From Lunularia cruciata (lineage: Eukaryota > Streptophyta > Marchantiopsida > Lunulariales > Lunulariaceae), in assembly GCA_948567375.1 (NCBI GenBank), contig OX419758.1, positions 8,685,001-8,749,000 on the forward strand: a DNA stretch of 64,000 nt, in the 5' to 3' direction. Of the stretch, positions 44,731 through 56,760 are shown one piece after another. A model generated the notes under the pieces. The model did no database searches. It was not told the DNA's origin and saw only the letters and a program-made list of their open reading frames with translations. A program made the position numbers and the translations under genes. Position 1 is the stretch's first letter; each line of letters starts with the position of its first letter.

Positions 44731-47000
44731 AAGGCTCTTGAGGCCATCCTTAGATCCCGTGCTGTGAAAAAATGAGCTTTTTACTACAAGATGGATGTAA
44801 TTAGAAGCAAGCACTTAGGATTCCTACTCTTGAATTAGGAGTTATTAGTCTTCCACATGATTCATGAAATGAGAGGTAAGAGAGAGAAAACTTTAGGGGA
44901 AATGAAGGGTAATTTATGGAACTGGACCAAGGACCATGGGCAGATGGAACTGAGCCCAGATGCTTGGGCTGTAGGAGCCATGATAATAGACACTAAATTT
45001 TTAGACAAGGAATTGAACCTTGAAGTTAAAAGCCACTTCAATAGTAAGTGCTCCAAGAACAATTGTTGGAGTGTAGCTAGTTATAAGGACCATGCTAGGA
45101 GAGCCATTGTAGAGGTTGTTTTGAAACTCTTCAAACACAAATGAACTATCTATTTAACCAATGGCCAAGAAGTGTTCTTTGATTACATGCATGCAAGAGA
45201 GCATGTAGATTGGGCCAAAATGTTTGACAAGCAATGCAAGCTCCTGCACACAAATTTTGAAGTCAAAAGGGGAGCCACTTATCTTGCTTCTTTTGTAATG
45301 CATTACTACATGGGAATGATCCTCTTAATCAGGGAAGAGAGGAAGAGGTTCCCTACCCACTTTTATCATGCAAGTTATTTTAAGGAACAACCTGAAGGAC
45401 CTACTAGATTGCAAAGTATCAAATGGCGGATGCAAGGTTTGCTGAGACAGGCCAATTTGTGCATGTAGATGAAGAATTGGTCTTGCTCAAGGCTTTAAAG
45501 AGGAAGAATACCACCCAAAAAAGAAACCTCTTCCTCCAGCCAAGAAGTCAAAAGTGAGTACCCAAACTATTGAAGTGTCCTCTTTGGAAGATGGAGCTGA
45601 GTACACAAAAGCTGATGAAGATGAAGAAGAGTAGGAGTCCTTCACTCTACAAGGATTGACCTCCACCTCTAGAGATAACAAAGAAGGAGAAGAGACTTGG
45701 GAAGATGCTCAGTCTTCTCCCTAAATGTAGGACTTGGACATGGACAAGGGCTCTGTAGATGAAGAAGAAAACATTGTAGAAGAAGAGACAATGCTTGAGT
45801 AGGCACCTTTGAGTCTTGAAGATCCAAAAGAAGAAGTTGCAATAGAAGTACAAGATTGGGCCAAGTGCTTGAAGAAGCAAGAACTTTGACCAAGAGAAGA
45901 AGAAGGGCCCAATGATCAAATAGAAAAGGAAGATTGCATCATTAACAATCCCAAAGAAGAGGAGGAAGTTGACATCTTAACTGATCTTCTTGAGGTTGCA
46001 CTAGAATTGCAGATCCAAGAACGGAAAGCACCCACAAGATCCAAGTTGGCGTAGGTGCAAGATGGCAAAAACTTCATCATCCACTGAGTAGGTCTTGCAC
46101 TACACTTGATGGAAGGACTAGTACCTCAGTATCAGGTCAAGTGCCTTGATGTGTTGAACTACACCACACTAATCAAGGCTATGTACAAGTAGGTTTACAC
46201 TTGAAAGGCCATAGAGGACTTGGTGCACGAGGAGGTGAAGCAGGCCCCAAACTTTGTACAAGGCAAAGGCTTTGAAGGTAAGTGCCTTGATGTAGGAGAA
46301 TTAGGAGCTGAAGAGTAGAAGTGCCAATGTTGAGAACAAATGAGATCATCAAGCATCCAAGACCAAGAAGTTTGAGGGGGATTGGATGGCACTCTGTTTT
46401 GAGTTTGAGCAGTTCAAGAAGGAAGCCAAAGACCAACTTTGTAGCAAGTGCCAAGAATTAGAGAGCACTTAGAGTGCCTTGTAGGAGAAACATGACTGAG
46501 TAATGATGCCAAAGCTGCAAATGCAAGATTACTGGATGGAAGTGATAATTCAACTAGAACATCTTGGCAAGGAGGCAACAAAAGAACAAGTGATGCATGC
46601 TAAAGCTTCCAAGTGCTAGAAGAACAAAAGCCAAATGGAGCAAGCAATTGAAGCAAAGGGAGGAAGATCAGGTGAAAGCATTGCACCAATTAGAAGAAAT
46701 CCATGCCTTGTTCATGGAGATGCTGAAAGAAGAAGACTTAGTGCTAGCCTTGAGAACTAAATGCCACAAATTGAAGATGTAGGTCCATTATTTGCCAAAA
46801 TAGGCCTACAAAGAGAAATGCATAAATAACCTATTCCTACACTTGAAGGAGCATTTGGATAAAAAGTTTAATGAAGTATGCCAAACCTTCTTGCTAGAGA
46901 TTGCTAGATATCAAGCCTAGATAGACCAATTGATTAGATACCTAAGAGGTGAACAAAGCTTTTCATCCCCTAGCTGCAACCCAAGGAACTCCCCCAAAAG
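44730..47000 (+). pseudogene. Unclassified element ORF (family C)
   Basis: Broken but clearly coding-like. N-terminal part (44,760-45,144): MIHEMRGKREKTLGEMKGNL and ELSPDAWAVGAMIIDTKFLD. Then (45,172-45,468) FDYMHAREHVDWAKMFDKQC, KRGATYLASFVMHYYMGMIL and TRLQSIKWRMQGLLRQANLC. An acidic region follows (about 45,560-45,980, many GAAGAA runs), and then a coiled-coil-like part (46,597-46,782: KQLKQREEDQVKALHQLEEI). The first segment has a diverged second copy at 60,500-60,710. I recognise no gag, pol or host domain. Its place just after an LTR suggests either an extra first ORF, as in Tat/Ogre-type elements, or an env-position ORF if the LTR reading is wrong. Confidence 0.5.
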
Positions 47001-47700
47001 GAAGTCCTTTAGTTAGAAAAGCAATCTTTAGTAAGGATTAGGTACTCAAAGTTGTATAGTAGTTAAGCACTATGCATAGGCTAGTTTTGTTTGCACTTAG
47101 TGTTACATGTATTTTAGAGGAGTACTCTCAAAGTGAAATGGCACTTGGAGTTGTATAGAGTCAAGGACAAGCGCCTTTCGAATGGTAGTGCACTCAGAGT
47201 TGTATAGAATTGAAGGGGAGGGCCCTCATGTTTGTACAGGTACATGGGGTTGTACACTAAAAAAAGACTATGTGGGATCTGATATCTCCCCTGACACATG
47301 TAGGAGCCTAATCATTCTATAGATGATTAGGATAAGATAGGATTAGGATAATTGAGTCAATGATGGATAGTTTAGATTTAGATTTTTAGGATTCACTTGG
47401 GATTCTGATTCCTTTGGCTTGGAGCTAAATTTATATATAATGTAGAGTGCTACTAGCACATGTGTAAATTTATTCTTTTTGAACAAAAGCTTTGATTCCA
47501 AGTAAAGAGTGCTCTCACTTCTTTGCAAGTTTGTCTATCCTAAATTTTGCATGTTGTTTCAATGTCTAATCAAGAGTAGAGGTAAGGAATTTCACAATAG
47601 ACCTTCAATGTTTAGTGCTTGGCAGATACTTACCCTTGATCAGGGTGTGCATTGAAGAATTCAAAGGAGTGAACTTGTGCAATGAGTGGATTGGGAAGCT
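47000..47700 (+). mobile_element. LTR-like block with TATA box
   Basis: Non-coding, with repeated cttggagttgtatag-type phrases (about 47,050, 47,140, 47,190), a TATA-like ttatatataa at 47,431-47,440, and a downstream stretch resembling LTR R/U5 (gagtgctctcacttctttgcaagtt). Located at the end of the family C ORF. No paired copy was found. Confidence 0.4.
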
Positions 47701-49860
47701 CACCGCATAAACAATACCACCAAATTGAAAACTTTACACAAGAAGTAGCAAAAAGCTCAATCATGCAAGTTTTATCCTCTAGGAAGGGTAGAACACATTT
47801 ACAAACATTGCATCTTTGCAGTGGAACTCAGGGTTGAATGAACCATCACCTTCAAAAGCAATATTGGCTAGATTTTAGAGTGAAAGTGATTAGTTTTGTG
47901 ATGCTTTTTTTGTTGTAGTGGGCCACAAAGGGTGACACTACCCTCTATTGGGAGTGGCTTCTGCCAAAGAGGTTAAATAGGATACATGAAACAAAAATGA
48001 CAAGTGCATGTTTCATGTCAACTATAGGCATTTCCAAACAGTATCCTTGAGTGAGTGAACTATTCTTGTTGATTATACTATAAGTAAGTTGACATTGAGC
48101 TATCACATGGCTATATGGGATAAGCTAGGAGTAGAGAAAGAATCAACCAAGGCCCACGCTTGGAAGCTCAACTTACTAAGATTTGGGGGCATTGCCAATA
48201 CCAAGAGCAGAGGTGAATCATATAGAGGCTCAAGAACTCATGCTGTTAGGAAAAGTGTGTCTGTGGTTGTGGGAGGAAGAAGCCATCACCACAATCAAAC
48301 TCCAGCAGGTCGGAACAAAGAAGGAAAAATGGTCCTGAGTACCAAACTATCACAAGTTTGCAAATTGGAGGCTGCCCTTGTAGACAAGGATGAGGAGATG
48401 TGATGAATGAGAGGAGAGCGCAATGACCTGACCACCAACTACAAAGTGTGGAAGAAGGATAATGACACTTTGTTGGAATTGGTAAAGTTTACAATGTGCA
48501 CCCTTTGTAGGTGGTGCTATCATGACATTGATTTGGTACAATAGAATAGGCACATTATGGTTAGCCATAATGAGAGTTAGCTTTAGGGATTGCGGCATTA
48601 CATAGCTATTGGATGCACCCCGCATCCCATTCTTTTGTAATAGAAGGTATAAGAGGGACCCTGACATAATACAAGTTCAGCTCAGTTCTAACCTGTGCAA
48701 AACCCTAGCTTCATCATTTTGCTATCCGCATTTGTGTATGCTCAATCTGCAATTGCTGTTGTGTACTGAACTAGATTCTGTATTGGGGAAGATGCAATGA
48801 GGAAGTGCACGATTCTTAATGCATCAATGTCAATATTGTCTATGTTTTGTGATCATTGGGTGGAGTAGTGGTGAGGAGTTTGAAGTAGGAATGCAAGTGC
48901 TGAGGTGCAAGAGAGCAATCAGGTTTGACCGGGGTGTTTGATCCCAGGGTGTTCTAAAGATTGGGTAATGCATAGATCGGCCACCAAGGCTATGAGCATT
49001 GTGAAGCACCACATGTAACAAAAAACCCAACTAACCACAAACCTGCAGTTTGGCAGTGAGGAACGCCTTTTGGGAAGGGTAGAACATTCTCATCTATGTT
49101 GTGGTATGCATGATATAGGTAATTGAGAGGGTACAAGCCTTTGGGACTGATCACCCTCAATATAGACTGAACCATCAACTTTAGGAGCTAAGTTGACAGT
49201 ATATCTTTTGTGATTTGAGAGGTGTGATTTTCTTTTCAGTATTGTGCCATTGTGAGATGCAATATCCTCTTCTTGGAATTGTCCTGCCCAAAAGGATAAA
49301 GATGCAATAATAGACAACTTGTGATAAAGTGATATTTTTCCCTTCATGCATAGCCATTTCCAACCTGTATCCTTGTGGGAACAACTTTTTATTACCTATT
49401 ATACTATTAGTACATGGACATTGGATTGTCACAATGAGTCCTTGACTTATGAATCCCTGAACTGTGGTATGATCCAGTGCTATGACAAGAAGTGAGACAC
49501 AGACCTCAGCAATCAGGATTATGACTCAAATGGCCAATTGTCTCAGAGCTATCCAGTATGTGCCTGAATTGACCAAGCATGTAGTCAAAAGACTTCCTAT
49601 AATGATTAAACTTGGCAATGCACACATAAGTCATGGACCAACATAGCATGAACAAAGAAAGTGATTTATCCATTTAGGGAATGTAGCCATAGGAGCCAAT
49701 TGGCATTCAGTCTTTGAATTGTAAGTGTGTAATGTGTATGTCTTAGTGCTCTTTGCATGCTCTTCCCCAAACTTATACCTAATCATAAAAGGATACCCAA
49801 ATGTAAAATAAAATACCATTCAGTTTTCTTGTACTAGTTGTCGTTATACTTAGAACCTGA
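47701..49860 (+). mobile_element. Degenerate retroelement interior with an LTR-like segment
   Basis: Two segments echo each other: gcatttccaaacagtatccttgagtg...gacattgagctatcaca (about 48,025-48,105) and gccatttccaacctgtatccttgtggg...gacattggattgtcaca (about 49,355-49,435). 48,540-48,800 looks LTR-like (gtataagaggga at about 48,646, then aaaccctagcttcatc). The 104-codon frame at 48,089-48,403 has no recognisable domain. Confidence 0.4.
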
Positions 49861-51077
49861 TACTCTCTATTACTACAACGTGTATTAAGTATATGGACAA
49901 AATCTATTTTATTAATAAAGAAAAATTTAGTTTAAGGTTTGAGTTTGATGGATATTTAAGGTTTCTGAAGCTTCTTTTTTTTTAATTCTTGTAATAAAAT
50001 CTAATGATTCCTAGTTTTTATGTCGAATCAGTACTTCCTCCTCCAATTCAATTTCATATGTAAAAATAATCATTCAAATTAAATACCTACTCCATATTTT
50101 AATTGTTCTAAATTATAGAGTCCAAGCTTCCAAGCCAAATGTCCAATTCGCATAAACTAAGAGTTCAATTCTTAAAACCTAATTGTCTAACATTCAATCT
50201 TCAAGAGCCCAAAAATTTTAAACTTGTACGGATGTAGTAAATAGGGCAATGATAGGATCCATACCATTAATTCGAAACATCTAAGACCTATATATAGGAA
50301 AGAGGAGGGTTTCAGATATAGTGGAACAAGCCAAACATAAATCGTATTCACTCAAAACTGAATATTTTAGAAATTCCTACATATTTCACTTCAAGTCAAG
50401 CTTCTTTTGACTTGTCCAAAACAAACCATCTTCAAGTTGTAAAAGATTTGGACCAACTTTTCAGGAATAACGATAATATGTGAAGTCAATATCGTTGAAC
50501 CCAAAAGTTAGAAGTTAGACGAGGAACACGCCTCAATTTTATGAGTTTCTGTTGAATGAAACTGGGGCGTCCTCCCTCGCTCAATCTTCTACCACCTGCA
50601 CAGAAATCCAGCTTGCAGTCGACATCCAAGCGGCCTCCTACAATCCTCGACCGACCAATATATATAATGCTGACGCAAATGTAACTCGAGGGCACTACAA
50701 GTTTCTTTCTTCTCTTTAGCACCATCTATCGTTTAGCCAAACACGGTCGGTTTCCGGTGCGATCTGAAGGCGTCAATTTCCCTGTCATACAATTTAGAGG
50801 GCAGATCACTCCGATTGAAAGTGTGGTTTATGTACATCCTACTTATCCCGAAGATTTTACTTCTGAAACATGCGATGCGATCTCCAGAGTAAACTGACAT
50901 CTTCAATGATATGATCTAGAAGCCGCAAAACATGGGAAGATCTCACGTTCATCAAGTAAATGTTGTTTTCATGAGTGTATCTCAGAATCGTTTGTTCTAT
51001 ATATGGAGTGTACTGCTTTTGAAGATACTTTACCTTTGGCATTGCCGATTATGGATGCAGCCAGACACGAATTCGCG
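49861..51077. other. Low-copy AT-rich DNA, no gene called
   Basis: AT-rich to about 50,480, then more balanced. The minus-strand frame at 50,486-50,725 (79 codons, ending RVPRLTSNFWVQRY) and the frames around 50,860-51,126 have no recognisable domain. No repeats shared with the rest of the window were seen. Confidence 0.4.
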
Positions 51078-51415
51078 AAAAATCCATAATGTATTGAGCC
51101 TCAGACTCAGACCTGATTCGAACTAGGTAGGTGACTTACCTGGAGAGCTGAATAAGGGTGAATATGTCGACGAGATGGAGTGGAAACTGGTCCGTTTACT
51201 GAGTCAACCACACAGAAGTAGCGCTGTACTTCGTGGGGAAATGTAACTAAAAATCCATAATATATTCAGCCTCAGACTCAGATCTGATTCGAACTAGGTC
51301 GCTGACTTACCTGGCGAGCTGAATAAGGATGAATATGTCTACGATATGGACTGGAAACTGGTCTTTTTACTGAGTTAACCACAAAGAAGTAGCAATGTAC
51401 TTCGCTGGAAAGTGA
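51078..51415 (+). repeat. 170-bp tandem duplication
   Basis: aaaaatccataat.tattgagcctcagactcag through agtagc..tgtacttcg.tgg occurs at about 51,078-51,245 and again at about 51,248-51,415, with roughly ten differences. Confidence 0.85.
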
Positions 51416-52259
51416 ACTGATACCTCAATCCCATATCCTGATAAATCTCTTCCAACCGTAAAGATATTTCAATAAAATAAGAATCAGACACGCAATTACT
51501 TCTTTTTCAATGACTCCAACCAATAACTCCGGAGGAAAGGTGCACTCGAGCACATGCTCAAGTGCCCCTCCCCCTCTCCCCTTTCTGGGAAATTACTTCT
51601 CGTGTGTTGACTTTGAAGGCACACCTGCTCTGTGACTTTGTCACCATGTTTCTTCCAAATAAGTACCCAATTTTCCGACCGTCATGTGGCCAATGTTTAA
51701 CAATACCGATATTAGGGCAATCAAGGCACTCGAATCGTGTGACGAAATCTACCTCTTTGAAGTATCAATCGGCGTTCTGAATCTCGGGCCGTATGTTTAG
51801 ATATATATCTCAGGTGTTTGGATATCTTATTTGTAAGTCGGATCCAGGTGCTAATTGATTGCGTTCGTTTCTCCAGGACATCAACACTCTGTACAGAACG
51901 ACTTCAGTTTATGGATCTTATTACCAATTTGAGTAGATTGGACCTGAGTAGAGGATGTAGGATCCGAGTGACATAACACAAACGGTCTGGTAGATCTCTG
52001 CGCGGAAGATGTACTGGTTGAAGTGAAGTCAACAGAGATCTTATGATCAACTAGTTGTACACGTGTTAGTGAAAATTGCAGAAAAAATTTAAGATATTGG
52101 TTGTCTCATGCAGCTCGTGGTCAGGACGAGTCATCTACTTCTCCTCCTAAATATCAGAGACCATCGGAGATCAAGAAGGTATGCGTCTATCAGAACACAT
52201 TCAACCAGAAAATCAGAAGTAGCTGGCGGCAAAATCGAAATTTTAGGAGGCACTCTGAA
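51416..52259. other. No gene called
   Basis: Low-copy DNA. The frame SSTSPPKYQRPSEIKK (about 52,132-52,180) runs into a possible GT donor (aag|gtatgcg) and might be an exon fragment, but nothing connects it to another exon convincingly. Confidence 0.3.
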
Positions 52260-53215
52260 ATCTATCCAGGCCTCGCAGGGTTTGCTCCGACCCAGCCAAG
52301 ACACCATCCACTTCGCTCCACTCCACCCATCTTCAACTAATGCTTTGTATATTGCTCTTAGTTCGATGTTTCTTTGTTTCATGGTTCCTACCCGACTTTC
52401 TATTTCAAATGCTTAATAGGTCACGTCTTGCTTGTGGTTACACGATGTATTGTAATTCTCTCCGGGAATTACTTATGTGATGTTTCAATTATGTGTTTAC
52501 TTATGCCTTAGTACTCACTAGCTTTTGAACAGAAACTTGGTACAAGGGGTAGCTGGTATTTTGCCAGCTACTTCTAGCTTTTGAACAGAAACTTGGTACA
52601 AGGGGTAGCTGGTATTCGCCCAGCTACTTCGGCACTGCTTTTGGCACTGATGAAGTCTTTGTGCTATCATGGAGACTTACTATGACCGTCTTTCGGCACT
52701 GATGAAGTCTTTGTGCTATCATGGAGACTTACTATGACCGTCTTTCTGCCTCATTCAGTGTTTAGTTCTCATGTGTTCATAGCGCATGCTACGATAAACA
52801 CTATTCAATCCTCTCATACTTCGCTTCGACCCGGCCAAGACACCGTCCACTCCTCTCCACTTCGCTTCACTCTACCCATCCTCAACTAATGCTTTGTATA
52901 TTACTCTTAGCTCGATGTTTGTATGTTTCATGGTTCCTACCGAGCATTCTATTTCATAGCTCGATGTTTGTATGTTTCATGGTTCCTACCGAGCATTCTA
53001 TTTCATAGCTCGATGTTTGTATGTTTCATGGTTCCTACCGAGCATTCTATTTCAGATGCTTAATTGGTTGGCTCTTGCTTGTGATTCCATGAAGTATACT
53101 AGCTCTCTGCAGGTGTTGCTCATGTTTGTGATTACACGATGTATACTAGATTTCTGCAGGTGTCTTCATAGGATGTTTCAATTGTGTCTTTACTTCGACT
53201 TACCGTCGATATTGC
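52260..53215 (+). repeat. Nested cluster of young tandem duplications
   Basis: A larger direct duplication (about 52,290-52,510 versus 52,820-53,200: ccaagacacc.tccact, caactaatgctttgtatatt, gtttcatggttcctacc, gtttcaatt.tgt.tttact) contains three local arrays. These are a 56-bp unit at 52,519 and 52,575 (tagcttttgaacagaaactt...), a 52-bp unit at 52,643 and 52,695 (ggcactgatgaagtctttgt...), and a 49-bp unit at 52,909, 52,958 and 53,007 (agctcgatgtttgtatgttt...). The local copies are almost identical, so they are recent. Confidence 0.9.
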
Positions 53216-53428
53216 TAGTTTCACCTAATTTCCATTTCCTGAGTTGCTATTTATTTCGATTTGCATACATTCATACTTATATTTAATCTCCTCTGCATAT
53301 GCACACAGAGGGTTCTGGATCCCCCGTTCTTCGAACAGATTCTGCTCTCATTTCCCGTATGTTTTGAGAGGCACTTACTTTCCTCTTCAGAGTAGGGAAT
53401 TAACAAGAGGTTCGTTCTAAACTGGCAG

Positions 53429-54012
53429 ATCAATGATTCTCTCTTTTTGCTCCATGAGTCGGGAGGGAAACCGAAAATGGACATTATATTCTTTCATGGT
53501 CTTCAACAAGAAAGCGGAAATCACGAAGCGTTCTGGACATCCTGGATGACTTTATGCGAGTCCGATTGCAAACCGGATGATCCACATGCAACAAAAGCAG
53601 CAGAGGAATCGGTGTGCTGGCCCATCGAATGGCTTGGCAAAGGCTTGGACGGAGCAAGGATATATTCACTTGCGTACGATGCTTCAGTTAAGAAGACTTA
53701 CAACCAAGGTAGATTTGACATGTTCATTATTGCAGAAAATCAAGTTACGGGACTCCTAGATCTTGATAATGGTCATAATGTGGGACAAGCTTGCCCAGTC
53801 ATTCTCGTGGGGCACTCTATAGGTGGTCTTGTCATCAAGAGGCTAATCTTGGCAGCACAGTGCAAGGCCGAAATAATACCGATGACTTCTTCACGGCTGA
53901 CGCAGACCATTTCACCGTCATTCGCCCGCGAAGTAAAACCGATCCCATCTACATGCTCCTCCAGAATTTCGTTGCTAGCACAGTACAGGGGAACATTGTT
54001 GATCTTACCTAA
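53429..54012 (+). pseudogene. SERAC1-like alpha/beta-hydrolase, internally deleted
   Basis: Resembles plant SERAC1-like serine esterase/lipase-fold proteins. A likely 3' splice site (ctggcag) precedes 53,429. The first segment reads HESGGKPKMDIIFFHGLQ (start of the fold; oxyanion-hole region), then CWPIEWLGKGLDGARIYSLA, and VILVGHSIGGLVIKRLILAA with the GHSIGG nucleophile elbow (about 53,800-53,860). From about 53,870 the frame is lost. One base out of frame, the sequence reads DADHFTVIRPRSKTDPIYML (about 53,895-53,960), which I recognise as the family's C-terminal signature, ending at a stop near 54,012. The roughly 100 or more residues that normally separate the two parts are missing. A deletion joined the ends with a frameshift, so the product is non-functional. 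No 5' exon was identified. Confidence 0.7.
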
Positions 54013-55280
54013 TTCTAGATTTGGGACAAAGGCCGCGTTCAGCTCCCACAAGTAGTTCACGTTGTAAATTTACAGAGCCCTTCCATTCCTTGCGCCTAAA
54101 TATGGGTACTCAAGGGTGTTATGAAGCACACGGCACCATGAGCGGTACTTCTTGCTGCATACTGAAGCTTAGGATTTCACGAGGATCCATGTCAAAGAGC
54201 CCGTTCATATTTCAACTGAAGATTGAGTGGATCATCTGATAACCAACTGAAAACTTCACATCGTCAGGTCCGCTGCGTAGGCGGTCCAGAAAACAGGATC
54301 CTATTTCTTTTTTCATTTGAACTGCTGTGCGCAAAGATTGTCTAAACACTATGTATACAGAGTTTGTCGTTAATTTAAACAAATCGTTCAGGTTAGGATT
54401 GGACCAACATGACAAAAGGAGTTTGTGCAGGTTTCCTATTTTCTGCTTTCCCACTTCAATATTATCTACATTTGAGAAATTTGCTATCTTCAATCTTGTG
54501 CATCATATTTCCTTGATACTCCACCAGGCGATGAGCAAAAAGAGAATTGGGAAATCATAGATCGTTCCGTTTGTTCAATTTAACGAGTTCAGGTAATGTT
54601 TTGATCTCAGATGGATATCTTTTGGCTTACTGAAATAGACTTTCTAAGTCGTCTTCTATATGTTTAGTAGTCCAGTGGACACGATATAGGTTGCCCAATT
54701 AAATTGGTAGATTTACATAGAAATGTTGGAAAGATAAAGTATATAAAACAGTCATATCAAATCCTTTCATCTTTCTCCAGTGTTGCTTTATCTTTGAACT
54801 GCGAAATGGATAAACTTCTGGGACGAACCAAAGTGGACACGGATAAAATATGGTAACCTATCTAAGTTTAATTTTAGGAGCGAACCCATATCTGCAAGAC
54901 GGTCTCTGAGTATATAATAAGTTTCAACCTCAGTTGAGCTTACTATTCACTTCTCTAGCCGCTCAATCTCTCTAGGATTTAATGTCCCCGTGCGTTGATG
55001 TCCATGTATACGACATGATTCAAGCAAGTTTGTACTCAAGCCTTTATGATACACTCAGCTGGGCCAAATCTTGTTGAACTGATTATAGTAAAATAAACAG
55101 GCAATTGAAACCTGAGCTTAAACTCAGAAAATGCTGGACCTCCAAAGTTGAATCGAGTATATACGTTCAGGTTGTCAACATGTACTACTCTGAATCTTTC
55201 TTGGCGTCTTACATATGACTGGTCTCCCGCATGGTCACGCTCGAACGCAACTTCAGCATCCGGACGTCTGCCACGTTAGG
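54000..55280 (-). other. Unidentified coding-like segments on the minus strand
   Basis: Two stretches look protein-like but unidentified. About 55,270-55,040 reads RRPDAEVAFERDHAGDQSYV, FRVVHVDNLNVYTRFNFGGP and FSEFKLRFQLPVYFTIISST without a stop, preceded by a possible acceptor (gtggcag). About 54,330-54,115, after a possible acceptor gcacagcag, reads MKKEIGSCFLDRLRSGPDDV, KFSVGYQMIHSIFS, a stop, then MNGLFDMDPREILSFSMQQE. They could be exons of one decayed gene converging on the hydrolase relic. I do not recognise the family. Confidence 0.35.
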
Positions 55281-55819
55281 ATTCGCATTTATATAACAGA
55301 AAATAAAAACAATATAATTTTTCATAAAATAATAATGTGATCGTATGGAAATGACTCCCCTCCCCTAACGATATATTCATTTCTCGGTTTGAAACGCTCT
55401 CATGTAAAGCTACTGAATAGACGTGCCAATTAGAATCTTCTAGATGGTTCACGTGTCTGTTTGCATATCCCGTGAGTGGATTGCTTTGATCTTAATAATG
55501 CAAGCCAGACTATGACTTCTACCAAATTATAAATAACATTATTTTAAGATCATGGGTGTTTGTGCCATAGATTTATACGGAACTGCAATGTCTAACTTTT
55601 GCCTACTTCTATCTCATTGCCGAAGTGTTCGTTTATCCTTGGATGGCTCCCTTGGCTCTGGATTCTCTTCTCTTTGTCCCATGGCCCAGTCTCCAGTAAT
55701 AGTACCGTGGGGTCTGCACCTAGGAAGGGTTTCGCACGCGGGGAACATTTTATACGAATCAAATCGTGATCCATTCTTCAATTATCTTTTCAACTTTATT
55801 CCACATATATATATGTACA
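55281..55819. other. No gene called
   Basis: Low-copy DNA. The 119-codon frame at 55,552-55,911 has no recognisable domain and runs into the repeat that follows. Confidence 0.4.
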
Positions 55820-56760
55820 CGAGAACAGAAGCGGTTCCCATAACAGGTTATCCAGAACTCATGAATTGTAAATGTTTGGTAAGTAAGAGGGACATGATTC
55901 ACAATGAATAGTGAGAAATCCATAACATAGAATGCATCGAATGTAAGCATAATTGAAACAAATTGAGAATAACATATGGGTAAGCAAAATGTACATGATT
56001 CACAATGCTAGAATAGTGAAAAATCCATAACATACAATGCATTGAATGTAACTTGAAGTAAAAGTATAATTGAAACAATTGAGAATAACATATGACTAAC
56101 AGACTAGTTAACCAGTATGAAATCTAGAACTCTATGCTAATGATGCTATGTAATATGTAATGAAAAATAGGTATCGCTATGTAAAAGACTGCCTAATTGA
56201 AACAAATTGAGAATAACATATGGCTAACAGACTAGTTAACCAGTATGAAATCTAGAACTCTATGCTAATGATGTTGTGTAATATGTAATGAGAAATAGAT
56301 ATTGCTATGTAAAAGACTGCCAGTAAGCAGTGCGTGAAGGATAAAAAGAAAAAAGGTGAGCTGGAGTCAGGTAGGAACACTGTATACACCAGATGTCCCA
56401 TGAATCAAGCAAAGGACAAAGGAAAAATAATAGGGAAGGAATTAGCTGGGGAATGGAGGAGTGTAACAATGCGAGAGCTATAGGATGGTGTGGCTGCAGA
56501 AACCTGTCAAAGTGTAATGGGAAGTATACGAGAGCAAAGTGAAAAAGGACAGGATATAAAGTATATTGCAATAAGTGCTATGGATGCTTGAGTCCTGAGA
56601 CGGTAAAAGATAAAGGAAAGCAGAAGACGGCCATAGTAAACCTTGACCAAAAAATTTACGACTTCATCAGTGCCTCATGCAGTGCCAAAGTAGCTGAGCA
56701 ATTGCCAATACCCCTCATACTGAGTTTCTGCTTGAAAACTCATGAGTGCCAAGGCAAACT
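55820..56760 (+). repeat. Direct repeat, copy 1, with internal duplication
   Basis: Aligns with 57,675-58,350 (acgagaacagaagcggtt; ctcatgaattg.aaatg; attgaaacaaattgagaataacatatg; ctaacagactagt; aaaagactgccagtaagcag; tggtgtggctgcagaaacctg). A 120-130 bp part (attgaaaca.attgagaataacat ... gtaaaagactgcc) is itself repeated at about 56,068 and 56,192. No coding content was recognised. Confidence 0.8.

Noticed and set aside
51305-51330. U1 snRNA-like start (acttacctggcg)
   Set aside because: The following sequence does not match U1, and the word lies in a simple tandem duplication.
53773-54060. 95-codon minus-strand frame opposite the hydrolase
   Set aside because: It is the antisense of the recognised hydrolase C-terminal signature, so the plus strand is the coding one.
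55552-55911. 119-codon plus-strand frame
   Set aside because: No recognisable motif; its end lies inside a non-coding direct repeat whose second copy does not preserve the frame.
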